Below, one piece after another: positions 36,441 to 44,692 of a stretch of 46,714 bases of DNA (the stretch's first letter is position 1; the number at the start of each line of letters is the position of its first letter). The position numbers and the translations under genes are program-made. This DNA comes from Actinomycetes bacterium. Lineage in GTDB: Bacteria > Actinomycetota > Thermoleophilia > Gaiellales > Gaiellaceae. The notes beneath the pieces are model-generated. The model searched no databases. It saw nothing but the letters and a program-made list of their open reading frames with translations, and was not told the origin of the DNA. The stretch lies in NCBI GenBank assembly GCA_025358355.1, contig JANYJX010000038.1, positions 1 through 46,714 of the forward strand. Reading direction: 5' to 3'.

Positions 36441-37482
36441 GTGCGCCATTGGCTCCGCACCCGGACGGGCCGGTGGCGGCAGAGCATGGTGCTGAACGGG
36501 GCCGGAGCACTGGCCACCGGAGTCGTCGGCGTGATCGTCGTATTGACGAAGTTCACCCAGGGTGCGTGGCTCGTGATCGTGGCAATCCCCTTGATGGTGG
36601 GGCTGTTCCTCGGGATCAATCGCCACTACCGAAAGACGGCTCGCCGTCTGCGGGCCGCCGCGGCCGCAGTCGCCTCGGCTCCACCGGCGCGGACGACAAC
36701 CGTCGTGAACGTCCGCGCGATCGACGCGGCCACCGAACGCGCCGTCTGGTACGCACGCTCGACGTTTCCACGCGGTGCATGTGCCGGTGCGAGCCGACGA
36801 TGGCGTCAACGCCCGCTGGCACCGCGCGAACGGGAACGAGCGTGTCCTTGAACGCCTTCCTGCCCACGAGGGGTCTGTCGACGCGGTGCTCGAATATGTC
36901 TGGGGGTTCCCGCGCGGCGAATCGGACTTCGTCAACGTCGTGGTGCCGGAGCTCTTCCGCCGGCCGTCGCTCTTCGAAGCCTTGCGTCACCGCACCGCGT
37001 TCGCGCTCAAGCTGCGCTTGCTACAGGAGCCCGGCGTCGTCGTCACCGACGTGCCGCTCGTCGAAGGTGAGCCGGCGACAGCGAGCCGCGTCATCGGCGT
37101 GATCCTCGTGTCGGGTGTCCACGGCGCGTCACTGCGTGCGGTCAACTACGCGCGAAGCATCCGGCTCCGCGAGACACGCGCGGTCTTCTTCGCTTTCGAC
37201 GCCGAAGAGGCGCGCCGCATACGCGCCGAGTGGCAGCGGCGCGAGGTCGACATCCCGCTCGACGTTATCGAGGCACCGTTCCGCGACCTCGGCGAGCCGT
37301 TGCTCGCCTATCTCCGGGAGCTAACCGACGACGGCGAGACAGTCGTCAACGTGGTGATGCCCGAGCTCGTCGTCCGCGGCTGGCGTCGACTGCTGCACAA
37401 CCAGCGCGCGCTCTACATCAAGCGGATTCTGCTGTTCGAGCCGCGCGTGATCCTCTCCAGCGTGCCGTACCAGCTGACCTAA
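36430..37482 (+). pseudogene. APC-family permease, C-terminal part only, frameshifted
   Basis: From about 36430 the reading is the last membrane span and soluble tail of an amino-acid/polyamine-type permease: RWRQSMVLNGAGALATGVVG, VLTKFTQGAWLVIVAIPLMV, INRHYRKTARRL. Near 36768 the frame shifts by one base (ARSTF to HAVHVPVRADDG), then runs intact to 37482. The soluble part holds two similar halves, each ending VVNVV(V/M)PEL plus LLQEP or LLFEP and VP, like paired universal-stress-type domains. The first ten or so spans are missing to the left. The last four bases overlap the EamA gene. Confidence 0.75.
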
Positions 37483-38321
37483 CCCTGCAGTGCGCTGAGC
37501 GCCGCCACGCCGACGACGATCAGCACGATTCCGGCGATCTGCACGCGGCGTAGCCGCTCTCGGAACATGAAGTAGGCGATCACCGCCGCGATGCCGCCGA
37601 ACTGCGACGACAGCACCGCGCTGACCGCGACGCTGTGGCGCGCTCCGAGCTCGTAGAACACGAGACCCACGATCTCGGCGAGGCCGCCCACGACGACGTA
37701 GGGCCACGCTCGGCGCGTCAGCGTCAGCTTCGACATCGCTGCCAGCGGCATTGCAACCGCCACCACGCCGACGAGACGCGCCGGGAGCAGCCCCCACACG
37801 ATCGGTAGCACCGCGCCGGCTCGGCCGACCGCGTACAGGCTCACACCGAACGAGCATGCGCCAACGAGTGCGAGCACCACCGGGCGAATCGTCGTCGGCC
37901 CGCCGTCCGCGCCGCGACTGGTTCCCGCGAGTGCAACCCCGATCGCAATGACAGGGAGCAGCGCGTACGACGCCGCCGCAAGATGCTCGCCCGCCGCGAC
38001 CGAGATCACCGCGGCAATCGCCCCCTCCGTCGAGACGATCGGCGCGATCACGCCAACCTTGCCCGTTCGCATCGCGGTGTAGGTCACGAGTAACCCGCCG
38101 ACATTTCCGCAGCCGGCCAGGACGAGCCACGTGATCGAACGGCGGTCGAGTCCGTCCGGCACACCGCTGAGCACGACGAGCGGACCGGCGATGATGAGAC
38201 CCACGATCATCACCCAGGCGAGCACCAACCACGCGCCGAGCAGCCGCGCGGCTCGCGCCCCGCACAACGTCGTCACCGCAAAGGCGATCGCGGCTCCGAG
38301 ACCGTCGAAAACCGCGATCAC
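37479..38321 (-). CDS. EamA/DMT-family transporter
   Basis: A 280-residue inner-membrane transporter of the drug/metabolite type with ten spans in two five-span halves. It reads VLAGCGNVGGLLVTYTAMRTG in the first half and VVGGLAEIVGLVFYELGARH in the matching position of the second. The end, VAVIAYFMFRERLRRVQIAG (after a QFGGIA-like start), is the usual EamA tail. The start is GTG 38321. The substrate is unknown, and related proteins move amino acids, metabolites or drugs. It converges with the permease remnant by a 4-base overlap. Confidence 0.85.
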   Translation of the reverse strand: MIAVFDGLGAAIAFAVTTLCGARAARLLGAWLVLAWVMIVGLIIAGPLVVLSGVPDGLDRRSITWLVLAGCGNVGGLLVTYTAMRTGKVGVIAPIVSTEGAIAAVISVAAGEHLAAASYALLPVIAIGVALAGTSRGADGGPTTIRPVVLALVGACSFGVSLYAVGRAGAVLPIVWGLLPARLVGVVAVAMPLAAMSKLTLTRRAWPYVVVGGLAEIVGLVFYELGARHSVAVSAVLSSQFGGIAAVIAYFMFRERLRRVQIAGIVLIVVGVAALSALQG

Positions 38322-38330
38322 GTGCGGCTG

Positions 38331-38948
38331 CTAGCTCGGCGGGGCGTAGAACGGGTACAGACCGTCGGGAACCGAGAGGTCGTTGCCCGCGTAGCCCTGC
38401 TGCGTGTAGCCGCCTGGCGGGAGATCGCAGGTGATCCTCTTGCCCTTGACGTAGATCGCGGGTGTTGCTCCGGTGTAGTGCGAGTCGGTCGTGGGCTGCT
38501 GGTAGACGAGGTAGAGGAAAGTCCCCTGCACGATCGCCGTTCCGTCAGGCCACGTGTTCCCCGCCGCTGAGCAGTACCCGGCGTGGGGAATCTGCGCCGA
38601 ACCGGAGTCATGCACAGCCGACAGGTTCAGCTGGTAGCCAGCGCCGCCTGTGAACGCCTTGAGGACACCGGGCGTTAGCGTATTCGTGCCCGTCGCGAAG
38701 AGGATCCGGTACTGGTTCGCCACGCCGGTCGGATGGAGGATCCGTAGCCCGCCGATGCCGCCCGAGCCGCCGGCCACGCTCCACGTCTTGAGCGTCCAGT
38801 CCCCGCTCGGCACGATCGTCGGATTGCCGGATCCAACCTGCGTCTTGATCGCAAGGAAGCCACCGCCACCGCAGTTCGTGTTGGCACCGGTGCCACCGAG
38901 GTTGACGGTGCCGGCTGCCGCGACCCCAACGAACGCCAGAGCGATCAC
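38331..38948 (-). CDS. Secreted protein of unknown function, start uncertain
   Basis: The mature region is rich in G, T, S and Y, like an exported beta protein (GLRILHPTGVANQYRILFAT, LYLVYQQPTTDSHYTGATPA). It contains four cysteines. From GTG 38948 only a weak signal remains (MIALAFVGVAAAG). Reading upstream in the same frame gives RRLAAGLAVIALAFVGVAAAG, a perfect signal peptide with no start codon. An ATG at 38977 would supply it if one base (such as a third A in ATGAAC) had been lost. The gene may therefore be mis-sequenced or recently broken. I do not recognise a family. Confidence 0.6.
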   Translation of the reverse strand: MIALAFVGVAAAGTVNLGGTGANTNCGGGGFLAIKTQVGSGNPTIVPSGDWTLKTWSVAGGSGGIGGLRILHPTGVANQYRILFATGTNTLTPGVLKAFTGGAGYQLNLSAVHDSGSAQIPHAGYCSAAGNTWPDGTAIVQGTFLYLVYQQPTTDSHYTGATPAIYVKGKRITCDLPPGGYTQQGYAGNDLSVPDGLYPFYAPPS

Positions 38949-39014
38949 AGCCAGCCCGGCAGCGAGTCGGCGTTCATGGTCGCCGACGCTACCGCGCGGG
39001 CCGGACGGCGAGTT

Positions 39015-40364
39015 CTAGGCCATCGTGTCGAGGATGGCCGCGATATCCGTCTCGCTCGTGCGCGGGTTGATGATCGCGAAGCGCGTGATCGTCTCGCCGT
39101 TGTGCGTTGTCGGCGTGACGAATGCGAAGTTCGCCTTCATCAGGCGATCCGACCAGCTGTAGTAGTCGGCCGGCGACCAGCCGAGGCGGCGGAAGACGAC
39201 GACCGAGAGATCGGGATCGCGCAGCAACTCGACGTAGGTTCGCGACCGGATCTCCTCGGCGGCGTACCGGGCGACCTCGAGCGTGCGCTCGATCGCGGTC
39301 GTGTACGCGCGCGTGCCATGCGCCGCGACCGAGAACCAGAACGGTAGCCCGCGCGCGCGGCGCGAGAGGTTGATCGCGTAATCCGACGGGTTCCACTCGC
39401 CGCCCTCGAGCGGCTCAAGGTAGCCGGCGGTTTGCGCGTGTGCGACGCGGGCGAGCTCCGGATCGCGGTAGAGCAGCGCGCAGCAGTCGAACGGCGCGAA
39501 CAGCCATTTGTGCGGATCGACGATGAACGAGTCGGCGCGTTCGATTCCTGCGAAGAGATGGCGGACTGACGGAGCCGCCAGCGCGGCCGCACCGTACGCG
39601 CCGTCGACGTGCAGCCAAAGCCCGCACTCGGCGCAGACGGCGGCCGCCTCGTCGAGCCGGTCGACGATCCCGAAGTTCGTCGTTCCCGCCGTCGCGACGA
39701 CCGCAAACAGCCCGTCGGTATCGGCGCCGTCGAACGCGGCCCAAAGGCCGTCGCCACGCAGCCGCCCCTCTTTGTCCGGCTCAACCGGGATCACGTCGAT
39801 GTCCATCACGCTCGCTGCCGTGGCGATCGAGGAGTGCGCGCCGCCGGTGGCGGCAATCTTCCAGCGCGCCGGCGGCGGGCCTTCACGGCGGGTGCGGGCC
39901 GTGTGGCGCGCGGCAACCAACGCGGAGAGATTGCCGAGCGTGCCGCCCTGGACAAAGACACCGCCGGCTCCGTCGGGCAGCCCGCCGATGTCGGCGATCC
40001 AGCGCAGCGCCTGATTCTCGGCGTAGACGGCTCCGGCGCCTTCGAGCCAGCTACCGCCGTAAATCGACGACGCGCCGACAACGAGATCGAACAGCGTCGC
40101 GGCCTCGGTGGGTGCCGCGGGGATGAACGAGAGCGAGCGCGGATGGTCGATCGAGAGACAAGCTCTGGACAGCACATCGCCGAAGAGAGCAAGCGCCGCC
40201 TCGCCGCCCATGCCGTCCTCGGTGATCGTCTGGCCGGCGAGCTGCCACAGCTCGTCGTGCGGTTTCGCGCCGTCGAGCGGAACCGGGTCGAGCCGGAAGC
40301 GCTCCTCGGCATACGCCAGGATCGCAGCGGCCAGGCGCTCGGTCTCCTGGGAGTGGCGATGCAC
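39015..40364 (-). CDS. PLP-dependent decarboxylase, group II (aromatic/glutamate type)
   Basis: The enzyme removes CO2 from an amino acid with pyridoxal phosphate. In 449 residues I see the group II landmarks: the cofactor-phosphate region GGTLGNLSALVAAR, LWLHVDGAYG (aspartate to the pyridine N) and the Schiff-base lysine in SFIVDPHKWLF. The entry loop region DYAINLSRRARGLPFW is normal. The start is GTG 40364. The substrate (tyrosine, tryptophan, glutamate or diaminobutyrate type) cannot be fixed by eye. It is divergent from the ferritin-like gene, sharing a 65-base upstream gap. Confidence 0.9.
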   Translation of the reverse strand: MHRHSQETERLAAAILAYAEERFRLDPVPLDGAKPHDELWQLAGQTITEDGMGGEAALALFGDVLSRACLSIDHPRSLSFIPAAPTEAATLFDLVVGASSIYGGSWLEGAGAVYAENQALRWIADIGGLPDGAGGVFVQGGTLGNLSALVAARHTARTRREGPPPARWKIAATGGAHSSIATAASVMDIDVIPVEPDKEGRLRGDGLWAAFDGADTDGLFAVVATAGTTNFGIVDRLDEAAAVCAECGLWLHVDGAYGAAALAAPSVRHLFAGIERADSFIVDPHKWLFAPFDCCALLYRDPELARVAHAQTAGYLEPLEGGEWNPSDYAINLSRRARGLPFWFSVAAHGTRAYTTAIERTLEVARYAAEEIRSRTYVELLRDPDLSVVVFRRLGWSPADYYSWSDRLMKANFAFVTPTTHNGETITRFAIINPRTSETDIAAILDTMA

Positions 40365-40386
40365 CGGCCGAGTCTACGGACGCGAC

Positions 40387-40416
40387 TTGCACCGCAGCCA
40401 CGAGGTCGACTAGGGT
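40387..40416 (+). promoter_or_regulatory. Possible promoter of the ferritin-like/mod operon
   Basis: TTGCAC (40387-40392) and TAGGGT (40411-40416) are 18 bases apart, upstream of the ATG at 40430. This would give a very short leader. It is a visual match only, in GC-rich DNA where the consensus is relaxed. Confidence 0.25.
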
Positions 40417-40429
40417 TGGCATTCTTCCT

Positions 40430-41050
40430 ATGCAGTACCTGGGCAAAACTCCGGCCTTGAGTCGGACCGGCTTTCTCGCGCGAGCGGGAACGGCGCTTGT
40501 ACTCGGCGTGACGGGCACAGACGCGCTCGCTGGGCGGGCGACCGCCGCTTCCGGCCCGCTGGCCGATCTCGACCTGGCACTCGCGCGCCTGGCGGTCGGC
40601 ATCGAGCTGCTCGCGGCCGACTTCACTGCCGCTGCGATCGACTCGAAGCAGTTCGGCGGCGACGAGCTCCGCGTCCTCCGGCGCACCGCGTTCAACGAGG
40701 GCGAGCATCTCGTCGCCGTATCCGAGATCCTCACGGGCGCCGGCCAGACGGCGTCGACCGCCGACGACTTCGACTTCGCGTATCCGAAGGGCGCGTTCGA
40801 CTCGCGTACATCGATCGCGCAGCTCGGCGTTGCGCTCGAGACGACATCGCTGGGCGCGTATCTCGGTGCGGTCGACGCTTTCACCGCGGGCGACCTCAAG
40901 ACAACAGCCGCGCGGATCGGCGCGAGCGAGGCCGAGCACATGAGCTTCTTCTCGCGGATCGCGAATGGCCGACCCGTCGGCGTCTCGTTCCCGGCGCCGC
41001 TCGACTACGCGAACGCTTCCGTCGCCCTCGACCCGTTTCTCGGCGGATGA
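40430..41050 (+). CDS. Ferritin-like exported protein
   Basis: This 206-residue protein starts with a secretion-like leader: basic head SRTGFLARAG, hydrophobic TALVLGVTGTDALAG, then an alanine-rich junction. Twin-arginine export is possible in relatives, but only a single R is in the expected place here. The mature part is all-helical with acidic/histidine metal-ligand candidates in four helices (LAADFTAAAIDSKQFG, RTAFNEGEHLVAVSEIL, ALETTSLGAYLGAVDAF, IGASEAEHMSFFSRIA). The E-x-x-H pairs suit a diiron or ferritin-like site. Its TGA overlaps the next ATG (ATGA), so it is made together with the molybdate regulator. Confidence 0.72.
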   Translation: MQYLGKTPALSRTGFLARAGTALVLGVTGTDALAGRATAASGPLADLDLALARLAVGIELLAADFTAAAIDSKQFGGDELRVLRRTAFNEGEHLVAVSEILTGAGQTASTADDFDFAYPKGAFDSRTSIAQLGVALETTSLGAYLGAVDAFTAGDLKTTAARIGASEAEHMSFFSRIANGRPVGVSFPAPLDYANASVALDPFLGG

Positions 41051-41424
41051 CGAAACCGACCTACACCGCTGCCGAGGCCTCCCGCACGCTGGGCGTGAGC
41101 CTCGACACACTGCGCCGCTGGGATCGCAGCGGACGGATCGAGACGAGCCGCGACTCCCGCAACCGCCGCATCGTGAGCGCGGCCGAGATCGAGCGGCTGC
41201 GCGGCGAGAGCGCGCGCGACGGTCTCAGCGCCCGCAACCGCTTCCACGGCATCGTCACCGAGGTCACGATCGACGGGCTGATGGCGCAGGTCGAGATCCA
41301 GGTGACCGAGCCGACGCGTGTCGTCGCGCTCGTCACCCGCGCAGCCATCGAGGAGCTCGGGCTGAAGCCGGGCATGCCCGGGACGGCGATCGTCAAAGCG
41401 ACCTCCGTGATGATCGAGGGCTGA
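41047..41424 (+). CDS. MerR-HTH/TOBE molybdate-responsive regulator
   Basis: A 125-residue protein made of two modules. An excisionase/MerR-like helix-turn-helix (residues 5-53: YTAAEASRTLGVSLDTLRRW, then GRIETSRDSRNRRIVSAAEI) is followed by a single TOBE/Mop molybdate-binding domain (65-124: NRFHGIVTEVTIDGLMAQVE, GTAIVKATSVMIEG). It probably senses molybdate and controls the transport genes that follow, doing the job of ModE in a smaller form. Upstream gene overlap is 4 bases, and modA starts one base after its stop. Confidence 0.88.
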   Translation: MTKPTYTAAEASRTLGVSLDTLRRWDRSGRIETSRDSRNRRIVSAAEIERLRGESARDGLSARNRFHGIVTEVTIDGLMAQVEIQVTEPTRVVALVTRAAIEELGLKPGMPGTAIVKATSVMIEG

Positions 41425-41425
41425 A

Positions 41426-42193
41426 GTGAAACGGACGAACTGGATCATCCTCGCTCTGCTCGCGACCCTGCTCACGCTCGCGACCGCGACCGTCTCCCAG
41501 GCGCGGCCAGCCACGAAGATCACGGTGCTCGCCGCCTCGTCACTGACGAACGTCTTCCCGCAGATCGACGCCGCGCCCAGGTACTCCTTCGGCGGCTCCG
41601 ACACGCTCGCGGGCCAGATCCGGCTCGGCGCGCCAGCCGATGTCTTCGCGGCTGCCAACTCGTCGATCCCGGAGAAACTCTACGCACAAGGGCTCGTCGA
41701 GAAGCCGGTCGTGTTCACGACGAACAAGCTTGTGCTCGTCACGCCGCGAGCGAACCCGGCCGGCATCACATCGGTGTTCGATCTGCGCAAGCCCGGGATC
41801 AAGCTGATCGTCGGAACCCCGTCAGTGCCGGTCGGCTCGTACACGCGGACGATCCTGAAGAACCTCGCGCTGAGCAGCGCGCTCGCGAATGTCGTCAGTC
41901 AGGAGACCGACGTGCGGTCGATCCTCGGCAAGGTCGCGCTCGGAGAGGCCGACGCCGGCTTCGTCTACATCACCGATGCGAAGACGGTGGCGGACAAGGT
42001 CAACGTGATCCGCCTGCCGGCCTGGGCGCAGCCGCCGATCCGCTATGAGATCGCGATCCTGAAATCGTCGGCCAATCGCGCCGACGCCGTCGCGTTCATC
42101 AACAAGGTGCTGGCGAAGGCAGGTCAGACGAAGCTGCGCGCAGCCGGGTTCGGTGCCGTCAAGAAAGGCTCAACCACGTACGCCGGCGGCTGA
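41426..42193 (+). CDS. modA: Molybdate-binding periplasmic/extracellular protein ModA
   Basis: ModA captures molybdate or tungstate for the ModBC transporter. In 255 residues, a signal peptide (IILALLATLLTLATATVSQA) is followed by the oxyanion-binding fold: VLAASSLTNVFPQI, FGGSDTLAGQIRLGAPADVF, VTPRANPAG and VALGEADAGFVYITDA. The AASSL and ADVF loops carry the serine and backbone ligands. No lipobox cysteine is present, so it is secreted rather than lipid-anchored in this reading, unusual for a Gram-positive-type cell. The start is GTG 41426. Confidence 0.93.
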   Translation: MKRTNWIILALLATLLTLATATVSQARPATKITVLAASSLTNVFPQIDAAPRYSFGGSDTLAGQIRLGAPADVFAAANSSIPEKLYAQGLVEKPVVFTTNKLVLVTPRANPAGITSVFDLRKPGIKLIVGTPSVPVGSYTRTILKNLALSSALANVVSQETDVRSILGKVALGEADAGFVYITDAKTVADKVNVIRLPAWAQPPIRYEIAILKSSANRADAVAFINKVLAKAGQTKLRAAGFGAVKKGSTTYAGG

Positions 42194-42196
42194 GGC

Positions 42197-43027
42197 ATGG
42201 CGCGACGATCCCTCTTCCCAGCCGCGCTGGTCGCCGCGGCGCTCGTGACCGGCGCTTTTCTGGCGCTGCCGCTGATCTCGATCTTCCTCCGCATCCCGCC
42301 GGGCCGGCTCGTCGATCAGCTGTCGAGCAAGGTCGTGACCGACGCGATCGTTGTCAGCCTCAAGACGACCGTGCTCGCCCAACTGCTGATCGTCGCCTTC
42401 GGAACACCGACTGCGTACCTGCTCGCGACGCGGCGCTTTCCCGGCCGTTCGCTCGCGATCACGCTGGTCGAGTTGCCCCTCGTGCTGCCGCCAGCCGTCG
42501 CGGGGATCGGCTTGCTCGCCGCGCTCGGGCGCGTCGGATTGCTCGGCTCGAGCCTCTCGGCGCTCGGGATCCAGCTGCCGTTCACTCAGGCGGCTGTCGT
42601 GCTGGCGGTCGCGTTCGTAGCAAGCCCGCTCTACATCCGGCTGGCGATCGCGGTCTTCGAGTCCGTCGATCCGGCGTTGATCGACGCGTCGCGCACGCTC
42701 GGTGCTGGCGAAGCTCGGACGTTCCGGCGAATCGCGCTGCCTCTTGCCCGCGGCGGGTTGGCCGCGGGAGCTGCACTCGCATTCGCCCGCGGCCTCGGTG
42801 AGTTCGGCGCGACGATCATGTTCGCCGGCAGCTTCCAAGGCGTGACCCAGACACTGTCGCTAGCGATCTACGCACAGTTCGACGTCCAGTTCGATACCGC
42901 GCTAGCGCTCGGCGGCCTGCTGGTCGTGGTCAGCGCTACCCTGCTCCTTCTCCTGAAGACGCGCGTCCCATGGAAGAACTTCGCCTCGATATCACCGTTC
43001 CGCTTCGCGCCTTCAGCCTCGAGCTAA
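42197..43027 (+). CDS. modB: Molybdate ABC transporter permease ModB
   Basis: ModB is the membrane channel of the transporter. The 276-residue protein has five to six spans. The EAA-loop signature is SRTLGAGEARTFRRIALPLA, where ModC docks. Spans include LFPAALVAAALVTGAFLAL and ALVLPLVL-like text (PLVLPPAVAGIGLLAALG). The end overlaps modC by 58 bases in another frame, so translation is coupled. No inhibition domain is fused. Confidence 0.93.
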   Translation: MARRSLFPAALVAAALVTGAFLALPLISIFLRIPPGRLVDQLSSKVVTDAIVVSLKTTVLAQLLIVAFGTPTAYLLATRRFPGRSLAITLVELPLVLPPAVAGIGLLAALGRVGLLGSSLSALGIQLPFTQAAVVLAVAFVASPLYIRLAIAVFESVDPALIDASRTLGAGEARTFRRIALPLARGGLAAGAALAFARGLGEFGATIMFAGSFQGVTQTLSLAIYAQFDVQFDTALALGGLLVVVSATLLLLLKTRVPWKNFASISPFRFAPSASS

Positions 43028-44001
43028 CGCTCGCGGTCGGTGGCGAAAGCGTTGCGCTCGTCGGCCCTTCGGGCGCGGGGAAGTCGACGGTGCTGCGCTC
43101 GATCGCCGGCCTCGTCACCCCGGCGCGCGGGACGATCTCGCTCGGTGACAGGGTCGTGTTCTCAAAGACCGCCGGCATCGATCTGTCACCGGAGGAGCGC
43201 GAGGTTGGGCTCGTGTTCCAGGACTACGCGCTGTTCCCGCACCTGAGCGTGCGCGCGAATGTCGAGTACGGCGGCAAAGCCCGCGTCGACGATCTCCTGC
43301 GCCGTTTCCGCATCGAGCACCTCGCACGTGCGAAACCCGCGCAGCTCTCGGGCGGTGAGCGTCAGCGCGTCGCGCTCGCCCGCGCGCTCGCACGCGAGCC
43401 GCGCGTGCTGCTCCTCGACGAGCCGCTCGCCGCGCTCGACGCGAGCACGAAAGCTGCCGTGCGCGGAGAGCTCCGGGAGCTGCTGCGTGACCTCGGGATC
43501 CCGACGTTGCTCGTGACGCACGACTTCGAGGACGCCGCCGTTCTCGCCTCGCAGGTCGGCGTGATCGTCGACGGCCGACTTGTGCAATTGGCCAGCCCGG
43601 CCGAGCTGGTCGCGGCCCCGACAAGCCCGTTCGTCGCGAGCCTCACCGGTGCGAACGTCCTCGAGGGAAACGCCCGCAGCCACGGCGACCTGACCGAGAT
43701 CGTGCTCGACGACGGCTCGACCGCTCACTCGACGTGGGCCGGCAGTGGGCGCGTCGCGATCGTCGTCTACCCGTGGGAGATCTCGGTGTCACGGGAGCCG
43801 AGCGGCGGCGGCGCGGCGCTCAACCACATTGCGGGGCCGGTGCTCTCGCTGGTCGAGATCGGCAACCGCACCCGCGTACGAATCGGCGCGCTCACCGCGG
43901 AAGTCACGCGCGAGTCCGCCGCACGGCTCGCGCTGGCCGAGGGAGCGCACGCCGTCGCATCGTTCAAAGCGACCGCGACACGCGTCCTGCCGCTCAGCTG
44001 A
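42970..44001 (+). CDS. modC: Molybdate ABC transporter ATPase ModC
   Basis: ModC powers molybdate import. The 343-residue protein has Walker A GPSGAGKST (33-41), the Q-loop LVFQDYALFPHLSV, the signature LSGGERQRVALARALA, Walker B LLLDEPLAALD and H in VTHDFEDA. A TOBE-like C-terminal domain follows from about residue 230 (TGANVLEGNARSHGDL, VEIGNRTRVRIGALTAEV), suited to molybdate-dependent inhibition of transport. The ATG at 42970 lies inside modB. No separate regulator follows, which fits the MerR-TOBE gene upstream acting as the switch. Confidence 0.93.
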   Translation: MEELRLDITVPLRAFSLELTLAVGGESVALVGPSGAGKSTVLRSIAGLVTPARGTISLGDRVVFSKTAGIDLSPEEREVGLVFQDYALFPHLSVRANVEYGGKARVDDLLRRFRIEHLARAKPAQLSGGERQRVALARALAREPRVLLLDEPLAALDASTKAAVRGELRELLRDLGIPTLLVTHDFEDAAVLASQVGVIVDGRLVQLASPAELVAAPTSPFVASLTGANVLEGNARSHGDLTEIVLDDGSTAHSTWAGSGRVAIVVYPWEISVSREPSGGGAALNHIAGPVLSLVEIGNRTRVRIGALTAEVTRESAARLALAEGAHAVASFKATATRVLPLS

Positions 44002-44008
44002 AGCTGCG

Positions 44009-44647
44009 TCAGGTGACGACGAGCAGAACCGACACGAACTGCGTGGCGGCGGCCGCGACGACAAGCGCGTGGAAGACCTCGTGAAAACCGAACGCCGCTG
44101 GAAACGGGTTCGGCCAGCGGAAGGCGTAGATCACTGCGCCGGCCGTGTAGAGAACGCCGCCGACAATGATCAGCACGGCGCCGGCGACGCCGACTCTCGG
44201 GAACAGCTGCGGGGCTGCGATCAGCGCGACCCAACCCACCGAGAGATACGCGAGAGCGGTGAGCCACCTGGGTGCGTCGATCCACGCGAGGTTCAGGATC
44301 AGCCCGAGCGCGGTTCCACCCCAGACCGCCGTGAGCACGATCGTCGCCGTCGCACCGGTGAAGCTGATCAGCGCAAACGGCGTGGTCGTGCCGGCGATGA
44401 AGATGAAGATCATCGAATGGTCGAGCCGTCGCGCCCATGCCCGCCGGTCGGCCGAACGCCAGGGGAAGCGGTGGTAGAGCGCGCTCGCTCCAAACATCGC
44501 GGCGAGCGCGAGGACGTAGATGACGGCCGCGAGGCGCGCGCGCGTGCCGTCGGCGATCGAAACGAGCACGATGCCCGCCGCGATCGCTCCGAAAAAGGCC
44601 CACAAATGGAAGACGCCACGCAGTCGCGGTTTCACGCTCGCTTCCAT
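44009..44647 (-). CDS. Hemolysin III-family membrane protein
   Basis: A seven-span PAQR-like membrane protein of 212 residues. Family landmarks are the early PRLRGVFHLWAFFG, FGASALYHRF, LDHSMIFIFIAGTTTPF and the late FGFHEVFHALVVAAAATQF. The histidines and aspartate of ALYHRF, RRLDHSM and FHEVFH are the presumed metal ligands, all present. Its function in bacteria is poorly known despite the name. It converges on modC with 7 bases between the stops. Confidence 0.9.
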   Translation of the reverse strand: MEASVKPRLRGVFHLWAFFGAIAAGIVLVSIADGTRARLAAVIYVLALAAMFGASALYHRFPWRSADRRAWARRLDHSMIFIFIAGTTTPFALISFTGATATIVLTAVWGGTALGLILNLAWIDAPRWLTALAYLSVGWVALIAAPQLFPRVGVAGAVLIIVGGVLYTAGAVIYAFRWPNPFPAAFGFHEVFHALVVAAAATQFVSVLLVVT

Positions 44648-44692
44648 TGCAACGATTGTGCCTGGCTTGGCGGTCAGAAGTGTTACGCCGAG

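Noticed and set aside
40365..40429. Molybdenum-cofactor riboswitch before the mod operon
   Set aside because: The gap is only 65 bases and shows no multi-stem fold of the required size.
39806..41110. Minus-strand 434-codon frame across the decarboxylase and ferritin-like genes
   Set aside because: It crosses a divergent promoter region and two real genes in wrong frames, and has no domain.
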